NCBI GenBank assembly: GCA_964557955.1
Contig: CAZLCS010000008.1
Location: 85,543-149,542 of the forward strand
DNA from: JALOOX01 sp964557955
Lineage (GTDB): Bacteria; Desulfobacterota; Syntrophobacteria; Syntrophobacterales; Syntrophobacteraceae
Length of the DNA stretch: 64,000 nt
Reading direction: 5' to 3'
Below are positions 50,078 to 58,246 of this stretch, piece after piece (the stretch's first letter is position 1; the number at the start of each line of letters is the position of its first letter). The notes beneath the pieces were generated by a model. The model did no database searches, had not been told where the DNA came from, and was given only the letters and a program-made list of their open reading frames with translations. The translations under genes and the position numbers were made by a program.

Positions 50078-52030
50078 TCATGGTCTCCCATCGACATGGG
50101 ATTCCTGTCCGGCGCTCGCAGCCTCGACGTCGAAATCCATCGTTATCTCGACGTCCCCGCCTCTCCATGAAATTGTTGCACCCGGGTGTCTCTTCTGAAA
50201 CACCTGGATCATGCTTTTGTTTTCCTTGAGAACAGTTGCCGTGAAGCCTCGGTACCCGTTTTCCATGGCGATTCTCTCGAGGGCAACGAGCAGATGGCTT
50301 CCAATCCCCAGTCGCTGGTAATCTTCTCTGACGATAAAGGCCACCTCCGCCCTGTTGTGCTCACTCTCCGCATATGAGCCGATGGCCATGATCTCCTTGT
50401 GGCCACCCTTCGACACAAAACCGATGAGCGTCATGTTCCTGGCGTAATCCAGGCCGGCGACCTCCTGCTGGACTTTCTCGTGAGTGTAAATCCGCTGGTA
50501 GTGGAAGAACCTGGAGTAGATGGTTTCATCCTGGAGCGAGTAGAAGAAGTTCCGGTACTCAAATTCGTCGGAGGGCAGGAGGGGCCGAAACTCGATGGTC
50601 TTGCCGTTTTTCAGACTCAGTGAGCTCTTGTACGCTTCCAGAACGATGAGGTCGTCCTCGTGAGGCGGAAGTTGATCTGCAAAGACGTAGTGGTGCCTTT
50701 TGGCCTCCTCAATCAACTGCCTCCGAAACCTGGGATGAGCGATCTGGGCCAGCTCGATGGTCCTCTGGTAGATACTCTTTCCCTGCAGCTCGGCGATACC
50801 GTACTCGGTGACCACGAAGCTCACATCCCCCCGGGTGGTCGCCACGCCCGCACCCTCGCTGAGATGGGAGACAATGCGCGATACCCTGCCGTTCCGCGCC
50901 GTGGAGGGCAGGGCAACGATGGAGAACCCTCCCCTCGACATGGCGCTCCCCCTGATGAAATCCACCTGGTCCCCAATGCCGCTGTAGAAGAGATAACCCA
51001 TGGAATCCATGCACACCTGGCCGGTCAGATCGACCTCCAGGGCCGAACAGATGGAGACGAGGTTGTCGTTGCGGGCGATGACGGTGGGGTCGTTGACGAA
51101 CTCCGAATCGCGGAAATAGAAGATGGGATTGTTGTCAACGAAATCGTAGATCTTCTTCGATCCCATGCAAAGGGAAGCCACGGCGCGCCCGGGGAGCAAT
51201 GTCTTCCTCCTGTTGGTGATCACCTTCTTCTGGAAAAGGGGGAGAAGGCCGTCCGTGATCACCTGCGTGTGTATTCCCAGGTCTTTCTTCCCTTCGAGCT
51301 GCTTGAGGAGTGAGGAGGGCAACCTCCCAAACCCGATCTGGAGGGTGGCCCCGTCATCGATGAGCTGGGAGACGTAATGCCCTATTCTGGAGGCGATGAC
51401 GTCGTCCGGCACCATGGGGTGATTCTCAATGAGCGGCTCCTCATAAGGAACGACATAATCGATCTGGTCCAGGTGAACGAACGTGTCCCCCAGGGTCCGG
51501 GGCATTCGCGGGTTGACCTGGGCGATGATAAGCCTGGAGTTGTCGATCCCCGCCCGGGTGATGTCCACCGACACTCCCAGGCTGCAGTAGCCCCACTGGT
51601 CGGGTGGGCTGACCTGGACCAGCGCCACGTCGAGGCCGATGCTTCGGCTGGAGAACAGCCTGGGGATTTGCGAAAGATACGCCGGGAGGTAATCGAGCTT
51701 TCCTTCGAAAGCGGCTCGGCGCATGACGAAGCTGATGAAGAAGAGCTTGAGGGAGAAGCGTCTCAGAAAAGACGAATCGTCGATGTAGTGGGCCAGGGTG
51801 TCCGAGAGCATCTGGTGGATCTGGATGTCGTGCAGGCTGGTTTCCCCGACCATGGCCCGGATCAGCTGTTGGGGCTCGCCGCATCCAGTGCCGATGAAAA
51901 CCCGGCTGCCGCTCTTGATCCTCGAGACTGCGGCGGCGGCACTGACCATCTTCCCCGAGCAGTACTGTTCCAGCAAATCTCTACAGCCCGCCAGGCCGAT
52001 CCCATCCTTCAGGGGACGTCCCGGTTTCAC
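50078..52030 (-). CDS. acetyl-CoA hydrolase/transferase-type CoA-transferase fused to a GNAT domain
   Basis: A two-domain protein of 650 residues. The N-terminal about 450 residues form a CoA-transferase of the 4-hydroxybutyrate/acetate type, with VFIGTGCGEPQQL near the start and the active-site Glu in SFVVTEYGIAELQGKS. The C-terminal about 170 residues are a GNAT domain (VREDYQRLGIGSHLLVALE binds acetyl-CoA). The start is a GTG at 52030, six bases after GGAGGG, overlapping the stop of the preceding GNAT gene as GTGA. A longer frame to 52123 runs deep into that gene and is rejected. Such fusions are known in databases; a protein that moves CoA and may also acetylate itself or a partner is an inference. 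Confidence 0.9.
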   Translation of the reverse strand: MKPGRPLKDGIGLAGCRDLLEQYCSGKMVSAAAAVSRIKSGSRVFIGTGCGEPQQLIRAMVGETSLHDIQIHQMLSDTLAHYIDDSSFLRRFSLKLFFISFVMRRAAFEGKLDYLPAYLSQIPRLFSSRSIGLDVALVQVSPPDQWGYCSLGVSVDITRAGIDNSRLIIAQVNPRMPRTLGDTFVHLDQIDYVVPYEEPLIENHPMVPDDVIASRIGHYVSQLIDDGATLQIGFGRLPSSLLKQLEGKKDLGIHTQVITDGLLPLFQKKVITNRRKTLLPGRAVASLCMGSKKIYDFVDNNPIFYFRDSEFVNDPTVIARNDNLVSICSALEVDLTGQVCMDSMGYLFYSGIGDQVDFIRGSAMSRGGFSIVALPSTARNGRVSRIVSHLSEGAGVATTRGDVSFVVTEYGIAELQGKSIYQRTIELAQIAHPRFRRQLIEEAKRHHYVFADQLPPHEDDLIVLEAYKSSLSLKNGKTIEFRPLLPSDEFEYRNFFYSLQDETIYSRFFHYQRIYTHEKVQQEVAGLDYARNMTLIGFVSKGGHKEIMAIGSYAESEHNRAEVAFIVREDYQRLGIGSHLLVALERIAMENGYRGFTATVLKENKSMIQVFQKRHPGATISWRGGDVEITMDFDVEAASAGQESHVDGRP

Positions 52031-52494
52031 TCGAAGCCCTCCAGAGCTCGCTCCAGGTTGATGTAGTCGCTCCTCGCAAAACCCATCGTCCTGCAAAACG
52101 AGAGGAGGTCCGCGGAATCCCACCGCACCGACGTGAACATGCGCTCGATGCCGCGGGCCCTGTAGAACCTGAAAACCTCCCGGGCCATTTCCGTGCCGAC
52201 GCCCGCGCCCATGTACCGGGGGTGTACCCCCATGGTGGCGATGTAGGCGCTTTCTTCAGCACCGAAGCCGAGAGTTACGATATAGCTGATCATGAACCCC
52301 ACGACCCTGCCCTTGAGCTCCGCCACGAAAGGTGCTTCGTGGTCGTCCCTGCGAGCGTGCTCCGCAACCAGTTTTTTGAAATCAGCGGCGACGGGGCTTT
52401 GAGTGATGAGGCCGTAGATCTCGCTCACGTCCCCGGCATCCTCTTCCTTCAGTTTCCTGATGATGATCTTCTGGCCAACCGTTCCCATTTCCAC
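52027..52494 (-). CDS. GNAT family N-acetyltransferase (copy 2 of a duplicated pair)
   Basis: A 155-residue paralogue of the GNAT at 47.6-48.1 kb, with the acetyl-CoA loop GVHPRYMGAGVGTEMA and the end SFCRTMGF. The first codon is GTG at 52494; an ATG two codons on, three bases after GGGGTGG, is equally possible. It follows a DUF2080-like gene by 11 bases and is translationally coupled to the CoA-transferase/GNAT fusion gene. The enzyme downstream is an obvious candidate target for acetylation. Confidence 0.9.
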   Translation of the reverse strand: MEMGTVGQKIIIRKLKEEDAGDVSEIYGLITQSPVAADFKKLVAEHARRDDHEAPFVAELKGRVVGFMISYIVTLGFGAEESAYIATMGVHPRYMGAGVGTEMAREVFRFYRARGIERMFTSVRWDSADLLSFCRTMGFARSDYINLERALEGFE

Positions 52495-52505
52495 CCCGGT
52501 TCATC

Positions 52506-52718
52506 TCAGTCGATACGGATGATCTTCACTCGACGGCCCACCCATTCGGGAGGCAGGTAGACTCTTCCGCTGTTGCCGCTCGACCTGACATCTTTCTCGA
52601 TCATCTCCTCGCCGAAGACCTCGAATTTGACCGCCGGCTGGGCAGTTCTCGCTGCCTTTACCGATTCGCCTACAGCCTTGAATGCTTCCTGGTCACCCTC
52701 ATTCTTTTGCATAACCAT
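52506..52718 (-). CDS. DUF2080-like small protein (copy 2)
   Basis: A 70-residue protein whose last 45 residues are nearly the same as copy 1 at 48.1-48.3 kb (KFEVFGEEMIEKDV, GNSGRVYLPPEWVG, RRVKIIRID), while the N-terminal linker differs. The bases before the start codons are also alike (AAGGCTGAA), confirming the starts and a shared origin. Together with its GNAT it heads the operon with the CoA-transferase fusion and the AAHS transporter. Confidence 0.78.
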   Translation of the reverse strand: MVMQKNEGDQEAFKAVGESVKAARTAQPAVKFEVFGEEMIEKDVRSSGNSGRVYLPPEWVGRRVKIIRID

Positions 52719-52821
52719 TTATTCAGCCTTTATGCTGCGGCAGACACGCACGGAGCTCTCAACGGAGAGCGAGAACATGCCTGGGGCTGCAGCGGGTTGC
52801 CGTGGAAATGAGCCATGAACA

Positions 52822-53757
52822 TCAGCACTTCTCAAATACAGCTTTCAGGTAGAGAGCGGCTTCCTTTATGGCTGACCTTCCCTTTTTCAATCTGCCGGAC
52901 ATTACTGAAAAACCGTGCATCATCCCATGGACGCATCTACAGGTGACAGATACTCCAGCCTCCTGCAGCCGCTTTGCATAAGCTTCACCTTCATCCCGCA
53001 GGGGATCATATTCAGCAGTCATGATCAAAGCCGGTGGAAGACCGGTCAGATCCCTGCTCTGCAACGGAAACAAATAGGCATCGTCACGTTTGAAGTGATC
53101 CGGCAAATAATGATGAAGGAACCACTGGATACCGGACATCGTCAAAAAATATCCGCTTCCATTTTCCTTATGGGATTGAGTGGCCGGTTCGTAGTAATCC
53201 ATCATCGGATAGAACATGAGTTGCATAGTGAGGATGGGACCTCCGCGATCTCGCGCCATCAAAGCTACGCCTGCAGTCAGGCTTCCTCCGACGCTGTCGC
53301 CGCCGACGGCGATCCGGCGTGAATCGCCCCGGATCGACGTCGCGTGATCGCAGACCCACTGCGTGGCAGCATAACAATCGTTCAAGGCGGCAGGGTACTT
53401 GTGCTCGGGCGCCAGCCGGTAGTCCACCGTCACCACTATGGCTCCCGATTCTTTGGCGAGGGTGCGGCAGAGTCCATCATGGGTGTCGAGGTTTCCGACA
53501 ACACCACCGCCACCATGGAAATAGACAAGCACGGCAAGCTCGAGACCGTCCACGGGCGTGTAAATGCGGACGGGGATTTCCGTTTCATCCCCCGGTACCT
53601 TACGATCCTCCACGTGGTGCACGTACTCCCGTTCACCCCTGGCGCCGAATGCCTCCAGGAACCGGGTGCGGACCTCCTGGACCGACAACGATTCGACCGG
53701 TGGAAGCCCTTTGGCGGCAGCCAGCAGCCGTTGTGCCTCGGGATCCAGCCCCATCAT
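52822..53757 (-). CDS. alpha/beta-hydrolase, hormone-sensitive-lipase family esterase
   Basis: A 311-residue esterase that splits short-chain carboxyl esters. The oxyanion-hole motif YFHGGGGVVGN, nucleophile Ser in GGDSVGGSL, acid in AEYDPLRDEGE and catalytic His in VHGMMHGF are all present and in the right order for the HSL/GDSAG group. No signal peptide is seen, so it is cytosolic. It lies between the CoA-transferase operon and the beta-oxidation operon, about 100 bases from the former and 150 from the latter, separated from the latter by a hairpin-rich repeat. Confidence 0.93.
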   Translation of the reverse strand: MMGLDPEAQRLLAAAKGLPPVESLSVQEVRTRFLEAFGARGEREYVHHVEDRKVPGDETEIPVRIYTPVDGLELAVLVYFHGGGGVVGNLDTHDGLCRTLAKESGAIVVTVDYRLAPEHKYPAALNDCYAATQWVCDHATSIRGDSRRIAVGGDSVGGSLTAGVALMARDRGGPILTMQLMFYPMMDYYEPATQSHKENGSGYFLTMSGIQWFLHHYLPDHFKRDDAYLFPLQSRDLTGLPPALIMTAEYDPLRDEGEAYAKRLQEAGVSVTCRCVHGMMHGFSVMSGRLKKGRSAIKEAALYLKAVFEKC

Positions 53758-53774
53758 TTGCCTCCCGAATCAGA

Positions 53775-53875
53775 ATTCCAGCCCTTGCGGGAATGACGAG
53801 TCGCACTCGTGCCCGGGCTCCGGATGGTTCAATGATCTGAAGGATTCTTGGTGGCCCCCCCCGCTTTCGCGGGGG
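53775..53875. repeat. REP-like palindromic segment
   Basis: The gap between the dehydrogenase and esterase genes contains a GCGGGAATGAC half-element of the common ATTCCCGC repeat type, the palindrome ACGAGT-CGC-ACTCGT (53796-53810), and a stable CCCCCGC/GCGGGGG hairpin (53858-53875) that reads with a GAAA loop on the minus strand. It may act as a transcript end or mRNA stabiliser and resembles dispersed repetitive elements. Confidence 0.5.
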
Positions 53876-53907
53876 CAGCGGTATTGCCGACCTCTGAGAC
53901 GCGCTCC

Positions 53908-55662
53908 TTAAGCCAGGTATTTGCCGGCCCCCGAGATCTCCTGTGCAATGTCACGCCTGAGAGAGATGATATCGATGGGCGCATACTGGAGAATCCTGGC
54001 CAGCTCCGCTCTCCTATTCTGCAGCTCGCCGCCCGCCGACAGGGCTGCCAGGATCTCTCCGGCCGCCTGAGAAACCTTTTCTATTGCCGTGTAGATGAAC
54101 GCCGTGGCCAAATTCGCCTTGTGCCTGGCGCCGTTCTGCCCACCGGCGGAAGCCGCCTTTCGAGCCCTCAGCCAGGAGCTTTCCATGCCGTAGGCATAGA
54201 TGGCCATGTCCGCCAGCCGCCCGAGGATCTCCTGCTCCCTGAGCAGGTCGTCTCCGTAAGTGTCGTAGGCGGCTCCCAGCGTGAAGAGGAAGGCGTCCTT
54301 GGCGGCCTGGACCATGTCGTCGGGGTTTTCCCTGACCGCCGTTCCCGACGCCAACCGTGCCTTCAGCTCCTTGACCGCCTCCAGGAGGGGCAGGCCGCCC
54401 CTGGACGCCCTGCGCAGCAGAGTGGTCGGGATCAGGTTCCTGTTGATTTCATTGGTTCCTTCGAAAATTCTGCGGATGCGGGCGTCCCGGTACAGCCTCT
54501 CGATGGGATACTCGGCAATGAACCCGTAGCCGCCGTGGATCTGGACACCTTCATCGACGACGAAGGCCTCGACTTCGCTGGCGAACACTTTCTCGAGTGA
54601 ACACTCCAGGGCGTATTCCTCGATTCCCTTTGCCGTGACCCGGCCGCCGTCCGGCCCGCTCCGGTCCAGGCTGTGCATCATGTCGTTGAGCAGGCCGCCC
54701 GTCCGGTAAACCATGCTCTCCGCGGCAAAGATACGGACGGCCATTTCGGCCAGCTTCTCCCGGATGAGCCCGAAGGACGCGATGGGAACCTTGAACTGCC
54801 TGCGCTCGTTGGCGTAATTCGCCGATTGATCCAGGGCCATCTTGGCCGCGCCCACGGCGTTCGCCGCCACCTTGTGGCGCCCGATGTTGAGAATGTTGAA
54901 GGCGACCACGTGGCCTTTGCCCACCTCGAAGAGGAGGTTCTCCACCGGGACCTTCACGTCGTCGAAGTAGACGGCGCGGGTGGAGGAGCCCTTGAGTCCC
55001 ATCTTCCGTTCCTCGGCGCCAGTCGAAAGACCTTCGGAGCTGCCGTCCACGATGAACGCGCTGAACTTCTCCCCGTCGATCTTCGCGTAGACGATGAAGA
55101 TGTCCGCCATTCCGGCATTGGAGATGAACGTCTTGGCTCCGTTCAGGATGTAGTGCTTGCCGTCGGGGCTCAGGACAGCCTTGGTCTTGGCCGACAGCGC
55201 GTCCGAGCCGGAGCCCGGCTCGGTCAGGGCGTACGCCGCAATCTTTTCGGCGGTGACGATGGAGGGAAGGTAGGCTGCTTTCTGGGCTTCATTGCCGAAG
55301 TAGACGATGGGCAGGTTGCCGATGCCCGTGTGACCGCCGTGGGCAATGGCGAACGAACCCGCCGCTCCGATCTTCTCGGCGATGATGGTGGAGCAGATTT
55401 CGTCGAGCTCGGTGCCGTCATACTCCTCGGGAATATCGGCCCCGAGGAGGCCCAACTCGCCGGCCTCGACGAGGAGCTCCCGCATCAGGCCGTCCTTTTT
55501 GGCGTCCATTTCGTCCATCCGCGGGAAGACCTTCTCCGCCAGGAAGCGCGAGACGGTACTGGCGATCATGCGATGTTCTTCTTCGAAATCCTCGGGAGTG
55601 AACACATCTTGGGGGTCGGTGGCCCCGAGGAGATAGCTTCCACCTTTGGGCAGGTCTGACAT
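53908..55662 (-). CDS. acyl-CoA dehydrogenase (long form)
   Basis: An FAD enzyme that makes the alpha-beta double bond in an acyl-CoA, passing electrons to ETF. The product of about 584 residues is longer than the usual 380, with a C-terminal extension like very-long-chain types. Motifs include AYALTEPGSGSDALSAKT and TFISNAG (FAD and substrate binding), GRHKVAANAVGAA, and RIFEGTNEINRNL, whose Glu-containing loop is typical. The start at 55662 (MSDLPKGG) is chosen on the AAAGG upstream; an earlier ATG is possible. It is the last gene of the beta-oxidation operon. Confidence 0.93.
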   Translation of the reverse strand: MSDLPKGGSYLLGATDPQDVFTPEDFEEEHRMIASTVSRFLAEKVFPRMDEMDAKKDGLMRELLVEAGELGLLGADIPEEYDGTELDEICSTIIAEKIGAAGSFAIAHGGHTGIGNLPIVYFGNEAQKAAYLPSIVTAEKIAAYALTEPGSGSDALSAKTKAVLSPDGKHYILNGAKTFISNAGMADIFIVYAKIDGEKFSAFIVDGSSEGLSTGAEERKMGLKGSSTRAVYFDDVKVPVENLLFEVGKGHVVAFNILNIGRHKVAANAVGAAKMALDQSANYANERRQFKVPIASFGLIREKLAEMAVRIFAAESMVYRTGGLLNDMMHSLDRSGPDGGRVTAKGIEEYALECSLEKVFASEVEAFVVDEGVQIHGGYGFIAEYPIERLYRDARIRRIFEGTNEINRNLIPTTLLRRASRGGLPLLEAVKELKARLASGTAVRENPDDMVQAAKDAFLFTLGAAYDTYGDDLLREQEILGRLADMAIYAYGMESSWLRARKAASAGGQNGARHKANLATAFIYTAIEKVSQAAGEILAALSAGGELQNRRAELARILQYAPIDIISLRRDIAQEISGAGKYLA

Positions 55663-55728
55663 GGGATTTCGCCTTTCACAGCCCTGCCGCATGGGCAGGG
55701 CATGATGGGTTCCAGTTTTCCGAGAATG

Positions 55729-56994
55729 TTATGAAGCTTCCTGGGCCAACGGTTTCATGCCCGGCAGGGCGGTCTTGACCGCCGCTGCTTCCATTCTTCT
55801 GTTGAGGAGCTTTCTCCCCACGAATGTGAGACCGATCCCCACACAGCAGAGGATGCTGCCGATGAGGAACGCCTGGGAATAGCTCCCCGAGGCGACCTTG
55901 ATGCCCGCGGCAAGCCTTGGACCGGTGAAGGCCGCCAGGCCGAAGGGCACAAACATGACCCCGAAATTCATGGGAAGATACTTCGAGCCGAAAGCATCCG
56001 CTGTAAGCGATGCGAGCTGCCCCATGAAGCCGCCGAAGGCCATGCCTACGATCAGGACGGGGACCACCACCGCGAAGGGAGTGGATGCAAGCCAGAACAT
56101 GGCCGACCCGAGGATGACGTAGATGACGACCATGGTCGACATGCGGCCGAAGCGGTCGGAGACGATGCCCCAGCCGACTCGCCCGGCTGAGTTGCAAAGG
56201 GCCAGAATGCCCACCCAGGACCCGGCGGCCAGGGCGGTATAACCGCCGACCGACTGGAGGATGGGCGAGGCGTGAGCAATGATCATCATCCCCGAGATGG
56301 CCCCCAGGACAATGATCGAGGCCAGGCAGTAGTAGAGCGGATCACCCAGCATCCCGCGCCAGTCCTTGTCGGGAATGTTCATGGCCTGCTGGGTCATGGC
56401 GGAAGGCTTCCAGCCTGCCGGCACGAAGCCCGCCGGAGCGGTCTTCATGAGCAGGCCGAAGCCGCACAGGCTGACCAGGTAGAAACCGCCCAGCATCTGG
56501 AAGGTAGGGAGCACACTGTACTCCTTGATCATGAGGGCTGCGATGGGTCCCCACAGGATCGGGGCGGACCCGACTCCGGCAGCCAGGATTCCGGAGACCA
56601 GGCCGCGACGATCCGGGAAAAAGCGGACCAGGTTGGGCACGACTCCGGAATAGATGGTTCCCATGGACAGGCCGCCCATGACGCCGTAGGCTACATAAAG
56701 CTGGCTCAAAGTCTCAACGTATCCGACGCCGAGCATGCCCAATCCGTAGACGACACCCCCGGTGAGCAGGATGTACTTGGGCTGAACGCGCTCCTGCAGT
56801 TTCCCCGCAATGATGATGGGGATGCAGGAAATGGAGTGGAAGATGGCGAAAGCGACGGAAACGTCGGCCAGGCTCCACTTGAAATGCTCCGAGAGCGGAA
56901 GAACGAATACACTCCAGGCATAGGTCTGGCCGATGATGATGTTGATCACCGTCCCCAAAGCCAGGTACAGCCATCGTTTCGATTCCAGTGTCAT
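55729..56994 (-). CDS. MFS transporter, OFA (oxalate/formate antiporter) family
   Basis: A 12-helix inner-membrane carrier of about 421 residues. The first helix region LALGTVINIIIGQTYAWSVFVLPLSEHF and the second-domain loop WGIVSDRFGRMSTMVV are typical of the OFA family. These move small organic acids such as oxalate, formate or monocarboxylates. The start MTLESKRW fits the family; an ATG at 57027 that overlaps the thiolase stop (ATGA) and follows AAGGTGG is also plausible and would add 11 residues. Its place inside the operon suggests it imports the acid that the pathway degrades. Confidence 0.9.
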   Translation of the reverse strand: MTLESKRWLYLALGTVINIIIGQTYAWSVFVLPLSEHFKWSLADVSVAFAIFHSISCIPIIIAGKLQERVQPKYILLTGGVVYGLGMLGVGYVETLSQLYVAYGVMGGLSMGTIYSGVVPNLVRFFPDRRGLVSGILAAGVGSAPILWGPIAALMIKEYSVLPTFQMLGGFYLVSLCGFGLLMKTAPAGFVPAGWKPSAMTQQAMNIPDKDWRGMLGDPLYYCLASIIVLGAISGMMIIAHASPILQSVGGYTALAAGSWVGILALCNSAGRVGWGIVSDRFGRMSTMVVIYVILGSAMFWLASTPFAVVVPVLIVGMAFGGFMGQLASLTADAFGSKYLPMNFGVMFVPFGLAAFTGPRLAAGIKVASGSYSQAFLIGSILCCVGIGLTFVGRKLLNRRMEAAAVKTALPGMKPLAQEAS

Positions 56995-57023
56995 GCCTCG
57001 ATTCCCTTCATACGATGCCGTGA

Positions 57024-58217
57024 TCATTCCACCTTCAACACCAGTGCGGCCCCCGTGTCGCCCGCCGCGCATCCGGTGATGAGCACATAGCCTCCGCCGC
57101 GGAGCACTGCCTCCTCGATGCCTTCGATGACCAGCCGGGCCACGGTGGGCGCCTGCGGGTGGCCAAAGATCATGGAACAGCCGTAATTGTCAAACCCGTT
57201 GACGTCGATGCCGAACTCTTTGGCAAAATAGAGGTCGTTGGCTGCAAACGGGTTGTGGGTCTTGATGACCGCCACATCCCGGATGGTGATCCCCGCTCTC
57301 TCGAGAGCCATCTTCGATGCGGGGACCGGCGCCGCCGGCATGTGAGCCCGCTCGACCCGGGCGAACCCATATGAAAGAATTCGAATCGTCTTGCCGGGGT
57401 CACTGCTCAGGCTTCGGGCCCGATCCTTCGTCGTCACCAGGATGCCGGCATTGCCGTCGGCCGGGTGGGTCTGGGTGGCGAAGGTGTGAATCCCGTCGGG
57501 AAGAACCGGCCTCAGCTTGGAAACCCCCTCGGGCGTGGTGGGCGTGATCCCTTCGTCGGCATCGATGAGGATGGTCTTCTTACGGTTGATCTTCACCTCT
57601 ACGGGGAACATGTACCGCTTCTGGAAGGCCCGGTCGTCCGCGAGAGCCATCTGGTACTGCTCGTAGCGCCGGAGAACCAGCTCGTCGGCCTGTTCGCGGG
57701 TCGCCCCCACTTTCCGCGCCACGTTTTCCGCCGTGACCAGCATCGCCTTGCCGGTCGCGGGGTCGGAGTTGATGTTGTCCATGTTCCAGTTCTCGGAGAT
57801 GACCTCTCCCCCTGGGCCGTTGGGGTTGGGCCAGATCAGGTGGGGAGCGTTGGAGAGTCGATCCGCAAGGAAGCAGAAGGGGGTTTGCTGAACGCCTGCC
57901 TCGACGGCCAGGGCCGCACTGTGAATGCAGGTCGTCGCGGTCGAGCAGGCCTGCATGACGGTGACGCCGGGGATCTCGGCACCCATCAGAGCATTGGCCC
58001 AGGTGCTCCCGTAGAAGCACCGGTTCTGAGCCACCGTGATTCCGTGATACGTGTAGTCGAAAAGGGATACGTCCCAGCCCTTGGAATCCATCCAGCGCTT
58101 CGCGGTCTCGGCGCCGAGGACGATGGAGTTCTCGTTGGCGAAGCTTCCCTGCCACTTGGAAAAGGGGCTGCAATAGTAACCCCCGTAGGGGATATAAGCT
58201 TTTTCAAACATGATCAA
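57024..58217 (-). CDS. thiolase-family acyl-CoA acetyltransferase
   Basis: Cleaves a 3-ketoacyl-CoA with CoA to release acetyl-CoA. The nucleophile Cys lies in VMQACSTATTCIHS, the two His in IKTHNPFAANDL and FGHPQAPT, and the second Cys in LITGCAAGDTG, so the site is complete. Length (397 residues) is normal but the sequence is distant from standard FadA, closer to SCP2/archaeal-like thiolases. An ATG at 58211 is an alternative start. It lies between the dehydrogenase/hydratase and transporter genes. Confidence 0.9.
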   Translation of the reverse strand: MIMFEKAYIPYGGYYCSPFSKWQGSFANENSIVLGAETAKRWMDSKGWDVSLFDYTYHGITVAQNRCFYGSTWANALMGAEIPGVTVMQACSTATTCIHSAALAVEAGVQQTPFCFLADRLSNAPHLIWPNPNGPGGEVISENWNMDNINSDPATGKAMLVTAENVARKVGATREQADELVLRRYEQYQMALADDRAFQKRYMFPVEVKINRKKTILIDADEGITPTTPEGVSKLRPVLPDGIHTFATQTHPADGNAGILVTTKDRARSLSSDPGKTIRILSYGFARVERAHMPAAPVPASKMALERAGITIRDVAVIKTHNPFAANDLYFAKEFGIDVNGFDNYGCSMIFGHPQAPTVARLVIEGIEEAVLRGGGYVLITGCAAGDTGAALVLKVE

Positions 58218-58246
58218 AAACCTCCATGATTGTCGATTGGGACCTT

